From JBARKJ01 sp049801375 (lineage in GTDB: Bacteria > Nitrospirota > JACRHJ01), in assembly GCA_049801375.1 (NCBI GenBank), contig JBARKJ010000072.1:1-40815 (forward strand): a stretch of DNA of 40,815 bases. Reading direction: 5' to 3'. The translations under genes and the position numbers were made by a program. Positions 7,719 through 14,711 of the stretch are shown here, one piece after another. The stretch's first letter is position 1, and each line of letters opens with the position of its first letter. The notes under the pieces were generated by a model, which ran no database searches, was not told where the DNA came from, and saw nothing but the letters and a program-made list of their open reading frames with translations.

Positions 7719-8809
7719 GCCGCCTCCCGCCTCTCGCCCGGCGCCGCGCTCAACTCGTCCACCTGCCTCTGAAGAGCCCTGAGCTTTTTCTTCAGGACGT
7801 AGATGGTCTTGTAGAGGTCGTCCATCTCGGAGCGGAGCGCGACCGGGACGTCGTAGAGGTACAGCTCCATGAGCTTGAAATAATGCCCTCTGACAGTCAT
7901 CGACGAGTTCATGAGTTCGCCCTGCAGCATGGCGTATTCCTTCGTCTTTCCCAGCTCGAGGTATTTCTTTTCGGATACGTCTATCCACAGGTCGAAGAAC
8001 TCGTTGAACCCGTGTATCTCGTTATCCTTTATCCGGCTGGCGAAGACCTCGACCACCCGCTCCGCCGCCTTCAGCCCCGTCATGTACATCACGTACTGGT
8101 ATTTTACCGCCCTCGACAAGAAGACGGACAAGTCGTCCATGCCCCGGAGCAGAAGCTCTATCTTCTCCCTGTCCTTGCCCACCTGCCTTACGTGGAAGAG
8201 CCTGCCGAAGGTGCTGTCGTAGGAGTTGAAGACGTTATGGAAGATGTTCGTCAAAGATTCGGGGTGGCCCTGGATGAGCTGCGGGAGGTTCTTGATGTTT
8301 TCCTGCACGCCGTCCATCCAGGGCCCCAGGAATTCGGTCGCCGCGATGCTCCAGGTGTCGTACACCTTGGAGGTCTGGCTGGAGAGTTCCTTTATGCCGT
8401 CCGGGCTGAACCCGAACGTCTTGTCTATTACTTCCTTTAACTGTACCGGGTCCAGAATTTTTTTAAGGTTTCCGGGGTCCGTCACCCTCTCCTGCATGGC
8501 CTGGAAGAGCGGCATCCACACCTCGTACAGCTTCAGGTAGACGTTCTGGCCGTTGCAGGACTTGAGCATGGCGTCTTTCAGGACGCTCATGTTCATGTAT
8601 TTCGTGTCCGGGATGGAATGGGCGGCCGTCGAGAGCCACGTGTTGTAGAGTTTCAGGAAGAGCTTGCCGATGTCGTCGCGCTGGGCCTGCTTTTCCTGCG
8701 GCGTGAGCAGCGCGTGCCTCAACTCACCCGTCGATTCTATCCACGACTGGACGAATTTCTCCTGCGATTTAAACCAGTCTCCGAAATAACCCGCCGCATC
8801 CATAGCCAT
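7715..8809 (-). CDS. phaE: Class III PHA synthase subunit PhaE
   Basis: The non-catalytic partner that forms the active complex with PhaC. The 364 residues are mostly helical and lack a hydrolase fold. WFKSQEKFVQSWIEST at the start resembles phasin-type amphipathic helices, and the C-terminus (SEMDDLYKTIYVLKKKLRAL then RQVDELSA) is a coiled coil like that closing known PhaE proteins. The length is in the PhaE range. GGGGG lies six bases before the ATG at 8809; a second ATG follows two codons later. The stop overlaps the phaC start by ATGA, indicating coupled translation. Identity rests partly on the adjacent class III phaC, because PhaE sequences vary greatly. Confidence 0.85.
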   Translation of the reverse strand: MAMDAAGYFGDWFKSQEKFVQSWIESTGELRHALLTPQEKQAQRDDIGKLFLKLYNTWLSTAAHSIPDTKYMNMSVLKDAMLKSCNGQNVYLKLYEVWMPLFQAMQERVTDPGNLKKILDPVQLKEVIDKTFGFSPDGIKELSSQTSKVYDTWSIAATEFLGPWMDGVQENIKNLPQLIQGHPESLTNIFHNVFNSYDSTFGRLFHVRQVGKDREKIELLLRGMDDLSVFLSRAVKYQYVMYMTGLKAAERVVEVFASRIKDNEIHGFNEFFDLWIDVSEKKYLELGKTKEYAMLQGELMNSSMTVRGHYFKLMELYLYDVPVALRSEMDDLYKTIYVLKKKLRALQRQVDELSAAPGERREAA

Positions 8810-8845
8810 AGAATCCCCCGGCCTCCCTCAAGTCACCGGCCCAAG

Positions 8846-9271
8846 TCAGGCCGCCTGCTCCCCTTCCATCGTCGTCTGCGCCCTGCGGCTCGCCTCTTCC
8901 GCCGCGTGCCTGCCCATCTCGAACAGGTTGGTGTTCATCCTGCGGCCTATCTCCATCTGCTTGTCTATTGTGTGCCTCCAGGCTTCCTGCATCTTGATGG
9001 CTTCGTCGGCATAGACCTTGGAGGTGTTCACCATGGTCTCCACCATAGTGTTGTAGATATTGAACGCTTCTTTTTGCGCGCCCTCGGCGCCCATCTCCCC
9101 GGCATTCCCCTGGAACGGGGTCGCGCAGAGCGGGCTCATCATCGCCTCCTGCATCTTCCGCGTGGAGTCAGCCATGCGCTCCCACAGCTCCTTCTGCGTA
9201 TTCATCCACGTCTCCATAAACTCTTTCTGGGACTGCACCAATGAATCGAGGATTTCAAATTCTTTCGCCAT
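8846..9271 (-). CDS. Phasin-like PHA granule protein 1
   Basis: 141 residues, helical, no signal peptide. It opens MAKEFEILDSLVQSQKEFME and contains several amphipathic segments with Trp and Met on one face (FMETWMNTQKELWERM; IKMQEAWRHTIDKQ). Phasins coat PHA granules through such helices. The start resembles the start of PhaE (SQEKFVQSWIE), so the two may share an ancestral granule-binding helix. GGAGG precedes the ATG. It sits between phasin-like gene 2 and phaE in one operon. The function is inferred from composition and position; no formal phasin motif was matched. Confidence 0.65.
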   Translation of the reverse strand: MAKEFEILDSLVQSQKEFMETWMNTQKELWERMADSTRKMQEAMMSPLCATPFQGNAGEMGAEGAQKEAFNIYNTMVETMVNTSKVYADEAIKMQEAWRHTIDKQMEIGRRMNTNLFEMGRHAAEEASRRAQTTMEGEQAA

Positions 9272-9286
9272 TTTCCACCTCCGGTT

Positions 9287-9715
9287 TTATTTGAGCCCTT
9301 TGAATAGCTCGATGATATTTTTCGACAGGTCCTTGTTCATGTCGAACTGTTTGGAGATTATGCTCTCCCAGACTTGCTGCGCCCTTTCCCCCGCCTCGCT
9401 GAACATGTTGATCTGAAGCTGTTTGATGGTTTCCCTTAAGAATTCGTTCTCCTTCTTTAGCCCCTCCTTTTCCTTCAAAACCTCGTCGTATTTGTAATGG
9501 GGCATGAAGCCGAGGATTATATAAAAGTCCGCAAGCTTCTCGAACATCTCCGCCCCGAAAGGGAAGCTGTCTTTCGCGGGGTTCATGTTCCAGAACTTCT
9601 TCGCCGCCTCTATCCCCTCCTGCTGCATCTTCAGGTTAAAATCGAACAGGCTCTTCTTGAAAAGTGGGTTCGAAAAAAGCTCCGTCATCTGCTTCCAGGC
9701 CTCCTCGCTGAACAT
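9287..9715 (-). CDS. Phasin-like / PHA-associated helical protein 2
   Basis: 142 residues, all helical by composition. MFSEEAWKQMTELFSNPLFK leads, then a middle with F-x-x-A-x-x-F-W residues typical of granule-binding surfaces. A coiled coil at about 80-100 (DEVLKEKEGLKKENEFLRET) could mediate oligomers or partner binding. It is the first gene of the minus-strand PHA operon, directly behind a consensus promoter, and has a GCGGAGG site before the ATG. A PhaR-like synthase subunit is an alternative in principle, but a full PhaE is already present, so a granule-coat or assembly role is more likely. Confidence 0.55.
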   Translation of the reverse strand: MFSEEAWKQMTELFSNPLFKKSLFDFNLKMQQEGIEAAKKFWNMNPAKDSFPFGAEMFEKLADFYIILGFMPHYKYDEVLKEKEGLKKENEFLRETIKQLQINMFSEAGERAQQVWESIISKQFDMNKDLSKNIIELFKGLK

Positions 9716-9752
9716 TTTTGCCTCCGCTGGTTGTCAAGTGCGTTCCCATTTA

Positions 9753-9780
9753 ATTATAGCCGATGGTTTACGCCTGTCAA
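9753..9780 (-). promoter_or_regulatory. Consensus sigma70 promoter of the phasin-phaE-phaC operon
   Basis: Minus strand: TTGACA (9775-9780), 16-base spacer, TATAAT (9753-9758). Both hexamers are perfect. Transcription should begin near 9746, about 30 bases before the first ATG at 9715. A second CTTGACAA-like sequence lies at 9731-9738, between the promoter and the gene, and could be an operator half; that is speculative. Confidence 0.7.
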
Positions 9781-9833
9781 AACGCCGCGTTTATAGCATT
9801 TATAAGCAAGTATTTATTATCGTCCGGGCCGGT

Positions 9834-9862
9834 TTGTGCTAATTGAAATCAGGCGATATAAT
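9834..9862 (+). promoter_or_regulatory. Candidate promoter of the reductase-thiolase operon
   Basis: TATAAT at 9857-9862 has TTGTGC 17 bases upstream (9834-9839), three of six matches to the -35. The start would lie near 9869, 31 bases before the ATG at 9900. It faces away from the phasin promoter, so both halves of the PHA cluster share one 184-base control region. Confidence 0.45.
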
Positions 9863-9899
9863 ATTGCAGATATTTCAAAAAATGCGAGGTGAGGCGCAA

Positions 9900-10643
9900 A
9901 TGGAAATAGCGGATAAGAAGATAATCATAACCGGCGGCGGCAGGGGCATGGGAAAACGTTTCGCGCTCGACCTTAAAAAACTGGGGGCGAAGACTTTCAT
10001 CCTTGACGTGGACCAGGCGAACCTGGACGCCATGAAAAACGAGTCCGGCGTGCCGGGCATGGTCGTGGACGTATCCGACGAGAAGCAGGTCGTGGAATTT
10101 CTGGAAAAATATACCGCCGAGAACGGCACTCCCGACGTCCTTATAAACAACGCGGGCATCACCGCAGACGCCCTTTTCATAAAGAAAAAAGAGGGAGAGG
10201 TCATCAGGTTCCCGGCCAGCAACGCCGAACGGGTCATCAAGATAAACCTGTTCGGGGTGTTCTTCTGCGCCAGGGAGGCGGCGTACCACATGGTAAAAAA
10301 CGGGGTGAAGGGCGTGATTATAAACATCTCGTCCATATCACGCGCGGGCAATGTCGGACAGACGAATTACGCCGCGGCCAAGGCGGCCGTGGACGCCATG
10401 ACGGTCACATGGTCCAAGGAGCTTGCGAAGTACGGTATCCGCGTCGGGGCAATCGCGCCAGGCTATATCAACACAGAAATGGTGGCTAAGATACGCCCGG
10501 AGATGCTCGACAAGATCATCCAGAACATCCCGCTGGGACGCCTGGGCGAGATGGAGGAGATATCGTACGCGGTGGAGTTCATCATCAGGAACGAGTTCTA
10601 TACGGGCCGGGTCCTGGAGGTGGACGGAGGGATGAGGATCTAA
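9900..10643 (+). CDS. phaB: Acetoacetyl-CoA reductase-like SDR, copy 1 (acidic end of strand 2)
   Basis: Short-chain dehydrogenase of 247 residues, expected to reduce acetoacetyl-CoA to (R)-3-hydroxybutyryl-CoA for PHA. ATG at 9900 follows GAGGTGAGG; an open extension to 9843 lacks support. TGGGRGMG (11-18) binds the dinucleotide, NNAG is at 83-86, Ser145 lies in NISSIS, and Tyr157-x3-Lys161 completes the active site. The second strand ends FILDVD, and an Asp there normally selects NAD(H) over NADP(H). An insertion after NNAG (ALFIKKKEGEVIRFP) is shared with copy 2. The product ends VLEVDGGMRI. Copy 2 follows after 21 bases. A FabG-type fatty-acid role is possible, but the neighbours favour PHA. 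Confidence 0.85.
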   Translation: MEIADKKIIITGGGRGMGKRFALDLKKLGAKTFILDVDQANLDAMKNESGVPGMVVDVSDEKQVVEFLEKYTAENGTPDVLINNAGITADALFIKKKEGEVIRFPASNAERVIKINLFGVFFCAREAAYHMVKNGVKGVIINISSISRAGNVGQTNYAAAKAAVDAMTVTWSKELAKYGIRVGAIAPGYINTEMVAKIRPEMLDKIIQNIPLGRLGEMEEISYAVEFIIRNEFYTGRVLEVDGGMRI

Positions 10644-10664
10644 ATTATTTAGGAGGGCCAAGGA

Positions 10665-11408
10665 ATGAAAATCACGGGTAAAAAAGCAATAGTAACCGGC
10701 GGGAGCAGAGGTCTTGGGAAGAAAATCGCGCAGACCCTGAAAGGTCTCGGCGCAAGTCCTTACGTCATCGGCCGCACTCAGGACAACATAGACGAGATGA
10801 GCAAAGAGTCCGGCATACCCGGAGCCGTGGTCGATGTCGGAAACGAAAAGCAGGTAGAGGAGTTCTTCAGCTCGTACGTGGCCGAGTTCGGCGCGCCGGA
10901 CATAGTGATAAACAACGCGGGCATCACGGCCGACGCGCTGTTCATAAAGAAGAAGGGCGACGAGGTCGCGAAGTTCCCGTTCTCCAACTGGGAGCGCGTG
11001 ATAAACGTCAACCTGACAGGCGTGTTCCTCTGCGCCAGGGAAGCGGCTTATCACATGGTGAAGCACGGGGTTAAGGGCATAATCATCAACATCTCGTCCA
11101 TATCCCGCGCGGGAAACCTCGGGCAGACGAACTACTCCGCGTCGAAATCCGCCGTGGACGCCATGACGGTAACCTGGGCCAAGGAGCTGTCAAGGTTCGG
11201 CATACGGGTCAGCTCGATAGCGCCGGGCTATGTCAACACGGACATGGTGAAGGACGTCCGGCCGGACGTGATGGAGAAGGTAATCGCCAACATACCCGTG
11301 GGAAGGCTGGGCGAGACGGAGGATATCTCCCAGGCGGTGCGGTTCGTGCTGGAGAACGAGTTCTTTAACGGGCGCGTCCTCGAAGTGGACGGCGGGATGC
11401 GGCTTTAG
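10665..11408 (+). CDS. phaB: Acetoacetyl-CoA reductase-like SDR, copy 2 (basic end of strand 2)
   Basis: A tandem paralogue of the preceding gene, also 247 residues and clearly more than half identical by eye over its whole length. AGGAGG precedes the ATG. TGGSRGLG, NNAGITADALFIKKK, NISSISRAG and TNYSASK are all in register with copy 1. The difference that matters is at the end of strand 2: YVIGRTQDN, where Arg normally favours the 2'-phosphate of NADP(H). The pair therefore looks like one reductase per cofactor. The expected reaction is acetoacetyl-CoA to (R)-3-hydroxybutyryl-CoA in the cytoplasm. The thiolase follows about 150 bases downstream, beyond a hairpin repeat. Confidence 0.85.
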   Translation: MKITGKKAIVTGGSRGLGKKIAQTLKGLGASPYVIGRTQDNIDEMSKESGIPGAVVDVGNEKQVEEFFSSYVAEFGAPDIVINNAGITADALFIKKKGDEVAKFPFSNWERVINVNLTGVFLCAREAAYHMVKHGVKGIIINISSISRAGNLGQTNYSASKSAVDAMTVTWAKELSRFGIRVSSIAPGYVNTDMVKDVRPDVMEKVIANIPVGRLGETEDISQAVRFVLENEFFNGRVLEVDGGMRL

Positions 11409-11422
11409 GTCATAATACCTTT

Positions 11423-11536
11423 TCCACCTTTTTACGGAAAAAGGTGGAGCCAAAAACGGATAAACAGTTTCGCTTTCTTTTGGTACTTTTCTTCGGGGCA
11501 CCCGCGCGAAGCGGGGGTCGGATGAAAGAAAAGTAC
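11423..11536. repeat. Dispersed hairpin repeat, copy A (inverted)
   Basis: Two hairpins lie between the second reductase and the thiolase. The first is a perfect 11-bp stem, TCCACCTTTTT (11423-11433) with AAAAAGGTGGA (11438-11448), loop ACGG. The second pairs GTACTTTTCTT (11483-11493) with AAGAAAAGTAC (11526-11536) around an inner CCCGC/GCGGG stem. GTTTCGCTTTCTTTTG at 11467-11482 is the exact reverse complement of the 16-base tail of copy D, so this copy is inverted. The hairpins may reduce read-through into the thiolase gene. Confidence 0.7.
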
Positions 11537-11558
11537 GGTTTTCCCATGTGAGGAGATA

Positions 11559-12740
11559 ATGGAAGCATACATAATCGGCGCTGTCAGGACGGCGGTAGGA
11601 AGGTACAACGGCTCGCTTGCGCCCATGAACGCGGTGGAGCTTGGCACGGTAGTCGTGAAGGAGATCATCAACCGGGCGAAGCTCAGCCCGGAGCGCACGA
11701 ACGAAGTCATAATGGGCAACGTCATCCAGGCGGGCCTGGGGCAGAACCCGGCCAGGCAGTCTGCCATACTCGCCGGCCTTCCGGAGAATATACCCTCGTT
11801 CACCGTGAACAAGGTCTGCGGGTCGGGGTTAAAGGCCGTGGCGCTGGCGGGGCAGGCTATAGTGGTCGAGGGCTCCGACATCATCATCGCGGGCGGCATG
11901 GAGAGCATGACGAACGCGCCGTTCCTCTCCCGTTCGATGAGGTGGGGACAGAGGCTCGGCAACGCGGAGATGATAGACACGTTGATAAACGACGCTTTAT
12001 GGGACAACTTCTACGACTGCCACATGGGCATAACCGCCGAGAACGTCGCCGAGAAGTACCACATCACCCGAAAAGAGCAGGACGAGTTCGCCGCGCTCTC
12101 CCAGCAGAAGACGGAGGCGGCCATAAAAGAGGGCGTCTTCAAGGACGAGATAGTGCCGGTGCGGGTGAAGCAGGAACGCGGGGAAGACAAGATATTCGAT
12201 ACCGACGAGCATCCCAGGTTCGGCACTACGGTAGAGAACCTCTCGAAGTTAAAACCCGCTTTCAAGACGGACGGCACCATCACCGCGGGTAACGCGTCGG
12301 GGATAAACGACGGCGCGGCAGCCGTGGCGGTCGTATCAAAGAGGATGCTGGACGAGTTGAACCCGCCCTGGGCGTTCCGGATACTGGCCTCGCAGGCTTC
12401 CGCGCTCGACCCGGCGTTCATGGGGCTTGGCCCCATAACCGCATGCAAGGCCCTCATTGCCAAGGCGGACGTATCCGTAAAAGACCTTGACGTCATAGAA
12501 GTCAACGAGGCCTTCGCCTCCCAGTCCATACAGGTCCGGCGCGATATGGGCTGGGATATGGACAAGGTGAATGTAAACGGCGGGGCTATCGCGATAGGGC
12601 ACCCGGTGGGCGCAAGCGGCGCGAGGATACTGGTGACGCTGATTTACGAGATGGTCAGAAGGAACGCCAGGTTGGGCCTTGCGTCGCTGTGCATCGGCGG
12701 CGGCCAGGGCATCGCGATGATAATCGAGAGGGCGAAATAA
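11559..12740 (+). CDS. phaA: Acetyl-CoA C-acetyltransferase (thiolase)
   Basis: Joins two acetyl-CoA into acetoacetyl-CoA, the substrate of the reductases just upstream. 393 residues, the usual biosynthetic thiolase length. The acyl-accepting Cys87 lies in NKVCGSGLKA, His348 in GGAIAIGHPVGASGAR and the proton-relay Cys378 in SLCIGGGQG. VNEAFA (315-320) and GGMESMT are also diagnostic. GAGGAG precedes the ATG. It is last in the plus-strand half of the PHA cluster and is followed by a strong terminator. A degradative thiolase role is possible on sequence alone; the operon favours PHA precursor supply. Confidence 0.93.
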   Translation: MEAYIIGAVRTAVGRYNGSLAPMNAVELGTVVVKEIINRAKLSPERTNEVIMGNVIQAGLGQNPARQSAILAGLPENIPSFTVNKVCGSGLKAVALAGQAIVVEGSDIIIAGGMESMTNAPFLSRSMRWGQRLGNAEMIDTLINDALWDNFYDCHMGITAENVAEKYHITRKEQDEFAALSQQKTEAAIKEGVFKDEIVPVRVKQERGEDKIFDTDEHPRFGTTVENLSKLKPAFKTDGTITAGNASGINDGAAAVAVVSKRMLDELNPPWAFRILASQASALDPAFMGLGPITACKALIAKADVSVKDLDVIEVNEAFASQSIQVRRDMGWDMDKVNVNGGAIAIGHPVGASGARILVTLIYEMVRRNARLGLASLCIGGGQGIAMIIERAK

Positions 12741-12744
12741 GCGT

Positions 12745-12779
12745 GGCCGGGCAGCCTCAGGCCGCCCGGCCTTTCTTTG
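12745..12779 (+). terminator. Intrinsic terminator after the thiolase gene
   Basis: GGCCGGGC (12745-12752) pairs with GCCCGGCC (12764-12771), and inside it GCC/GGC close a TCA loop with one mismatch between. TTTCTTTG follows. The 3' arm lies inside the last codons of the convergent YihY gene. Confidence 0.75.
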
Positions 12780-14109
12780 TCTCCTGGCCTGAGAGAACCA
12801 GGTCCTTTATCGTGCGGCCGCCCGAGGCGTCGGATAATTTTTCTTCCATTTGCGTGAGTAGCTTGTCCACCTCCGGCGCGTCCCCTTTCGTAAGCCGGGC
12901 GAAGGCCTCGCCCCCGGCGTGCCTCGCATGCGAAATCACTTCTTCCACGGTTATTTTCTCTATGTCCCTTCCGGGCAGATACCCGGCTCCCTCCTCGCCC
13001 GTTTCATAAATAAGCTTTTCACCCTCCAGGACCGAGATTGTGTCCTGCACGATATCCGGCGGCAGCTTCAACCGCCCGGCAAGTGCATCCAGCGTCCAGG
13101 GCGGCTTCCCGAAATAAAAATTGTATCCGACCAGGTACATCACGAGGACGGAAAGCCTCTCTTTCAGGCTTGCGCTTAAAGCGCCCGGCGCATCTTTCAG
13201 GCTCGCGTACCGCGGGTATTGATAGAAAAAGGAGACCGAGCCGCCGACCAGGAATATGAGCCAGCTCCAATAGAGCCACGTCATGAAGAGCACGACTATG
13301 GCTAGGCCCGCGTAGATTGCGGAATAACTGCCGGAGGATGCCACGAACGTCGCGAACGCCCATCCGGTTATCTCCCATGCGACGCCGGCGAATATCCCCC
13401 CCGCCAGGGCGGATTTGAACTTCACCTTCGTATTGGGCAGCAGGAGATAGATGAGCGTGAAGACCGCGCACATCGTGATGTACGGTATCAGGCGGCCAAA
13501 GAAAATATATACGGCCCCAAGCGGACCGATAGAGGCGATCTTCCGCACCAGCGTATTGCTCTGCAGGGATGCGGTCAGGCCAATCGCCGAGAACATCAGT
13601 ATGGGCCCTACGAGAAGTATGCTCAGGTACTCGCTGAACCTCCTGGAAAAGGTCCTCGGCTTTTTCACCCTCCAGATGAAGTTCAGCGCCTCTTCTATCT
13701 TGTATATGACCCCTATTACCGTATAAAAGAGAAGGGACAGACCGATGGCGCCCAGCACCCCGACCTTCATCCTGCCGATGTACTGTGTCATATTCTGTGT
13801 TATCACAGCTCCCTGCGGCCCCAGGGGCTTCAGGAAATCGGACAGCATGGGGGCGACCTGGTTATGCACTCCGAAAGCCGCGAGGACCGAAAAGCTTACA
13901 GCCAGTAAAGGCACGATGGAGAGAAGGGTGGTGTAGACAAGGCTCGTCGCCCGCAGGCCGAGCTGGACATCCGTGAACTTACGCAGGGTAGAATAACTGA
14001 ATTTCCATGCTTTAACAAGATAGGCCTCGTGCCTTTTGAGTACGCTTTCGTCCAGGTTCCAGACTTCCTCCAGTAGGAAGCGATATGTCTTATGCAGTGC
14101 AGAAAACAT
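12757..14109 (-). CDS. YihY/BrkB family inner-membrane protein
   Basis: 450 residues. An N-terminal cytoplasmic stretch of about 45 residues precedes LGLRATSLVYTTLLSIVPLLAV, the signature start of the YihY/BrkB (formerly mis-called RNase BN) family. Around six membrane helices run to about residue 290, including IPYITMCAVFTLIYLLLPN and the Gly/Trp-rich VAWEITGWAFATFV. After about residue 310 there is a soluble winged-helix-like domain (PPWTLDALAGRLKLPPDIVQ, then LEGEKLIYETGEEG), a common extension in this family. The function is unsettled; a transport or envelope role is usually suggested. It starts one base after the DinB stop, so the two are probably translated from one message. Confidence 0.85.
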   Translation of the reverse strand: MFSALHKTYRFLLEEVWNLDESVLKRHEAYLVKAWKFSYSTLRKFTDVQLGLRATSLVYTTLLSIVPLLAVSFSVLAAFGVHNQVAPMLSDFLKPLGPQGAVITQNMTQYIGRMKVGVLGAIGLSLLFYTVIGVIYKIEEALNFIWRVKKPRTFSRRFSEYLSILLVGPILMFSAIGLTASLQSNTLVRKIASIGPLGAVYIFFGRLIPYITMCAVFTLIYLLLPNTKVKFKSALAGGIFAGVAWEITGWAFATFVASSGSYSAIYAGLAIVVLFMTWLYWSWLIFLVGGSVSFFYQYPRYASLKDAPGALSASLKERLSVLVMYLVGYNFYFGKPPWTLDALAGRLKLPPDIVQDTISVLEGEKLIYETGEEGAGYLPGRDIEKITVEEVISHARHAGGEAFARLTKGDAPEVDKLLTQMEEKLSDASGGRTIKDLVLSGQETKKGRAA

Positions 14110-14110
14110 T

Positions 14111-14596
14111 TCAATACTCTTTTACCGGATTTAGACCCAGCGCGCGCCGGAGCGCAGCCAGTTCTCCTATATGGAATGCGTTATGGTCCGCGGCCAGCAG
14201 TATCTCCCGGAAAACCGTATATCCTTCGGCGTGGGGTATGGGAGCGAAGAGGTCCGTTTTCGGGCTCCGGGCTATAGCCGCCAGCGCCTTCAGGTCCGCC
14301 TTGAACCCCTGCACAGTCTTTTTCCATTTCGCGGGAGTCGCATTCTCGCCTTCCGGCGGCCAGTAGCCGTCGGGGAAGTCCGGCGAGACGTGCTCTTTGT
14401 CGCTTGTAAAGTCCAGTATATCCCATTGCGCAATACGCATGTGCTCCAGGAGATGCCAGATGGTATAGCTGGCGTTCGGGATTTTTTTATTAATGTCCGT
14501 CATCGGAAAGTCCGACACCGCGAAGTCAAACCCCATATGGGCGTTGCCGCCCAGCAGCAGCGCCAGCAGTTCTTTTCTGATTAATTTGGTGTCCAT
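14111..14596 (-). CDS. DinB family metal-binding protein
   Basis: 161 residues forming the four-helix DinB/YfiT fold. The three metal-ligand histidines are in place: His48 in TIWHLLEHM, and His138 and His142 in DHNAFHIGEL. Such proteins are often thiol-dependent transferases, for example using bacillithiol or mycothiol, or have unknown function; the substrate cannot be read here. No signal peptide is present, so it is cytoplasmic. It lies directly upstream of the YihY gene (one-base gap), and divergent from the first corrinoid-activator gene. Confidence 0.8.
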   Translation of the reverse strand: MDTKLIRKELLALLLGGNAHMGFDFAVSDFPMTDINKKIPNASYTIWHLLEHMRIAQWDILDFTSDKEHVSPDFPDGYWPPEGENATPAKWKKTVQGFKADLKALAAIARSPKTDLFAPIPHAEGYTVFREILLAADHNAFHIGELAALRRALGLNPVKEY

Positions 14597-14711
14597 ATTG
14601 AAAAGGTACCATTTACAGACAATTTTGGAAAGCCCGGCCTAAAATCTACTTTGCCTTTTAAGTTCTTTAATAAAATGATATTATCGTGACTTTAAACCGG
14701 GACTTTCCGTA

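Noticed and set aside
7719..7988. N-terminal extension of PhaC by 90 residues
   Set aside because: It overlaps phaE in another frame, is Arg-rich and without motif; the ATG at 7718 has a ribosome site and places the triad at the expected residue numbers.
10338..11066. Antisense open frame across the two reductase genes
   Set aside because: No start signal or motif; the sense strand encodes two complete dehydrogenases.
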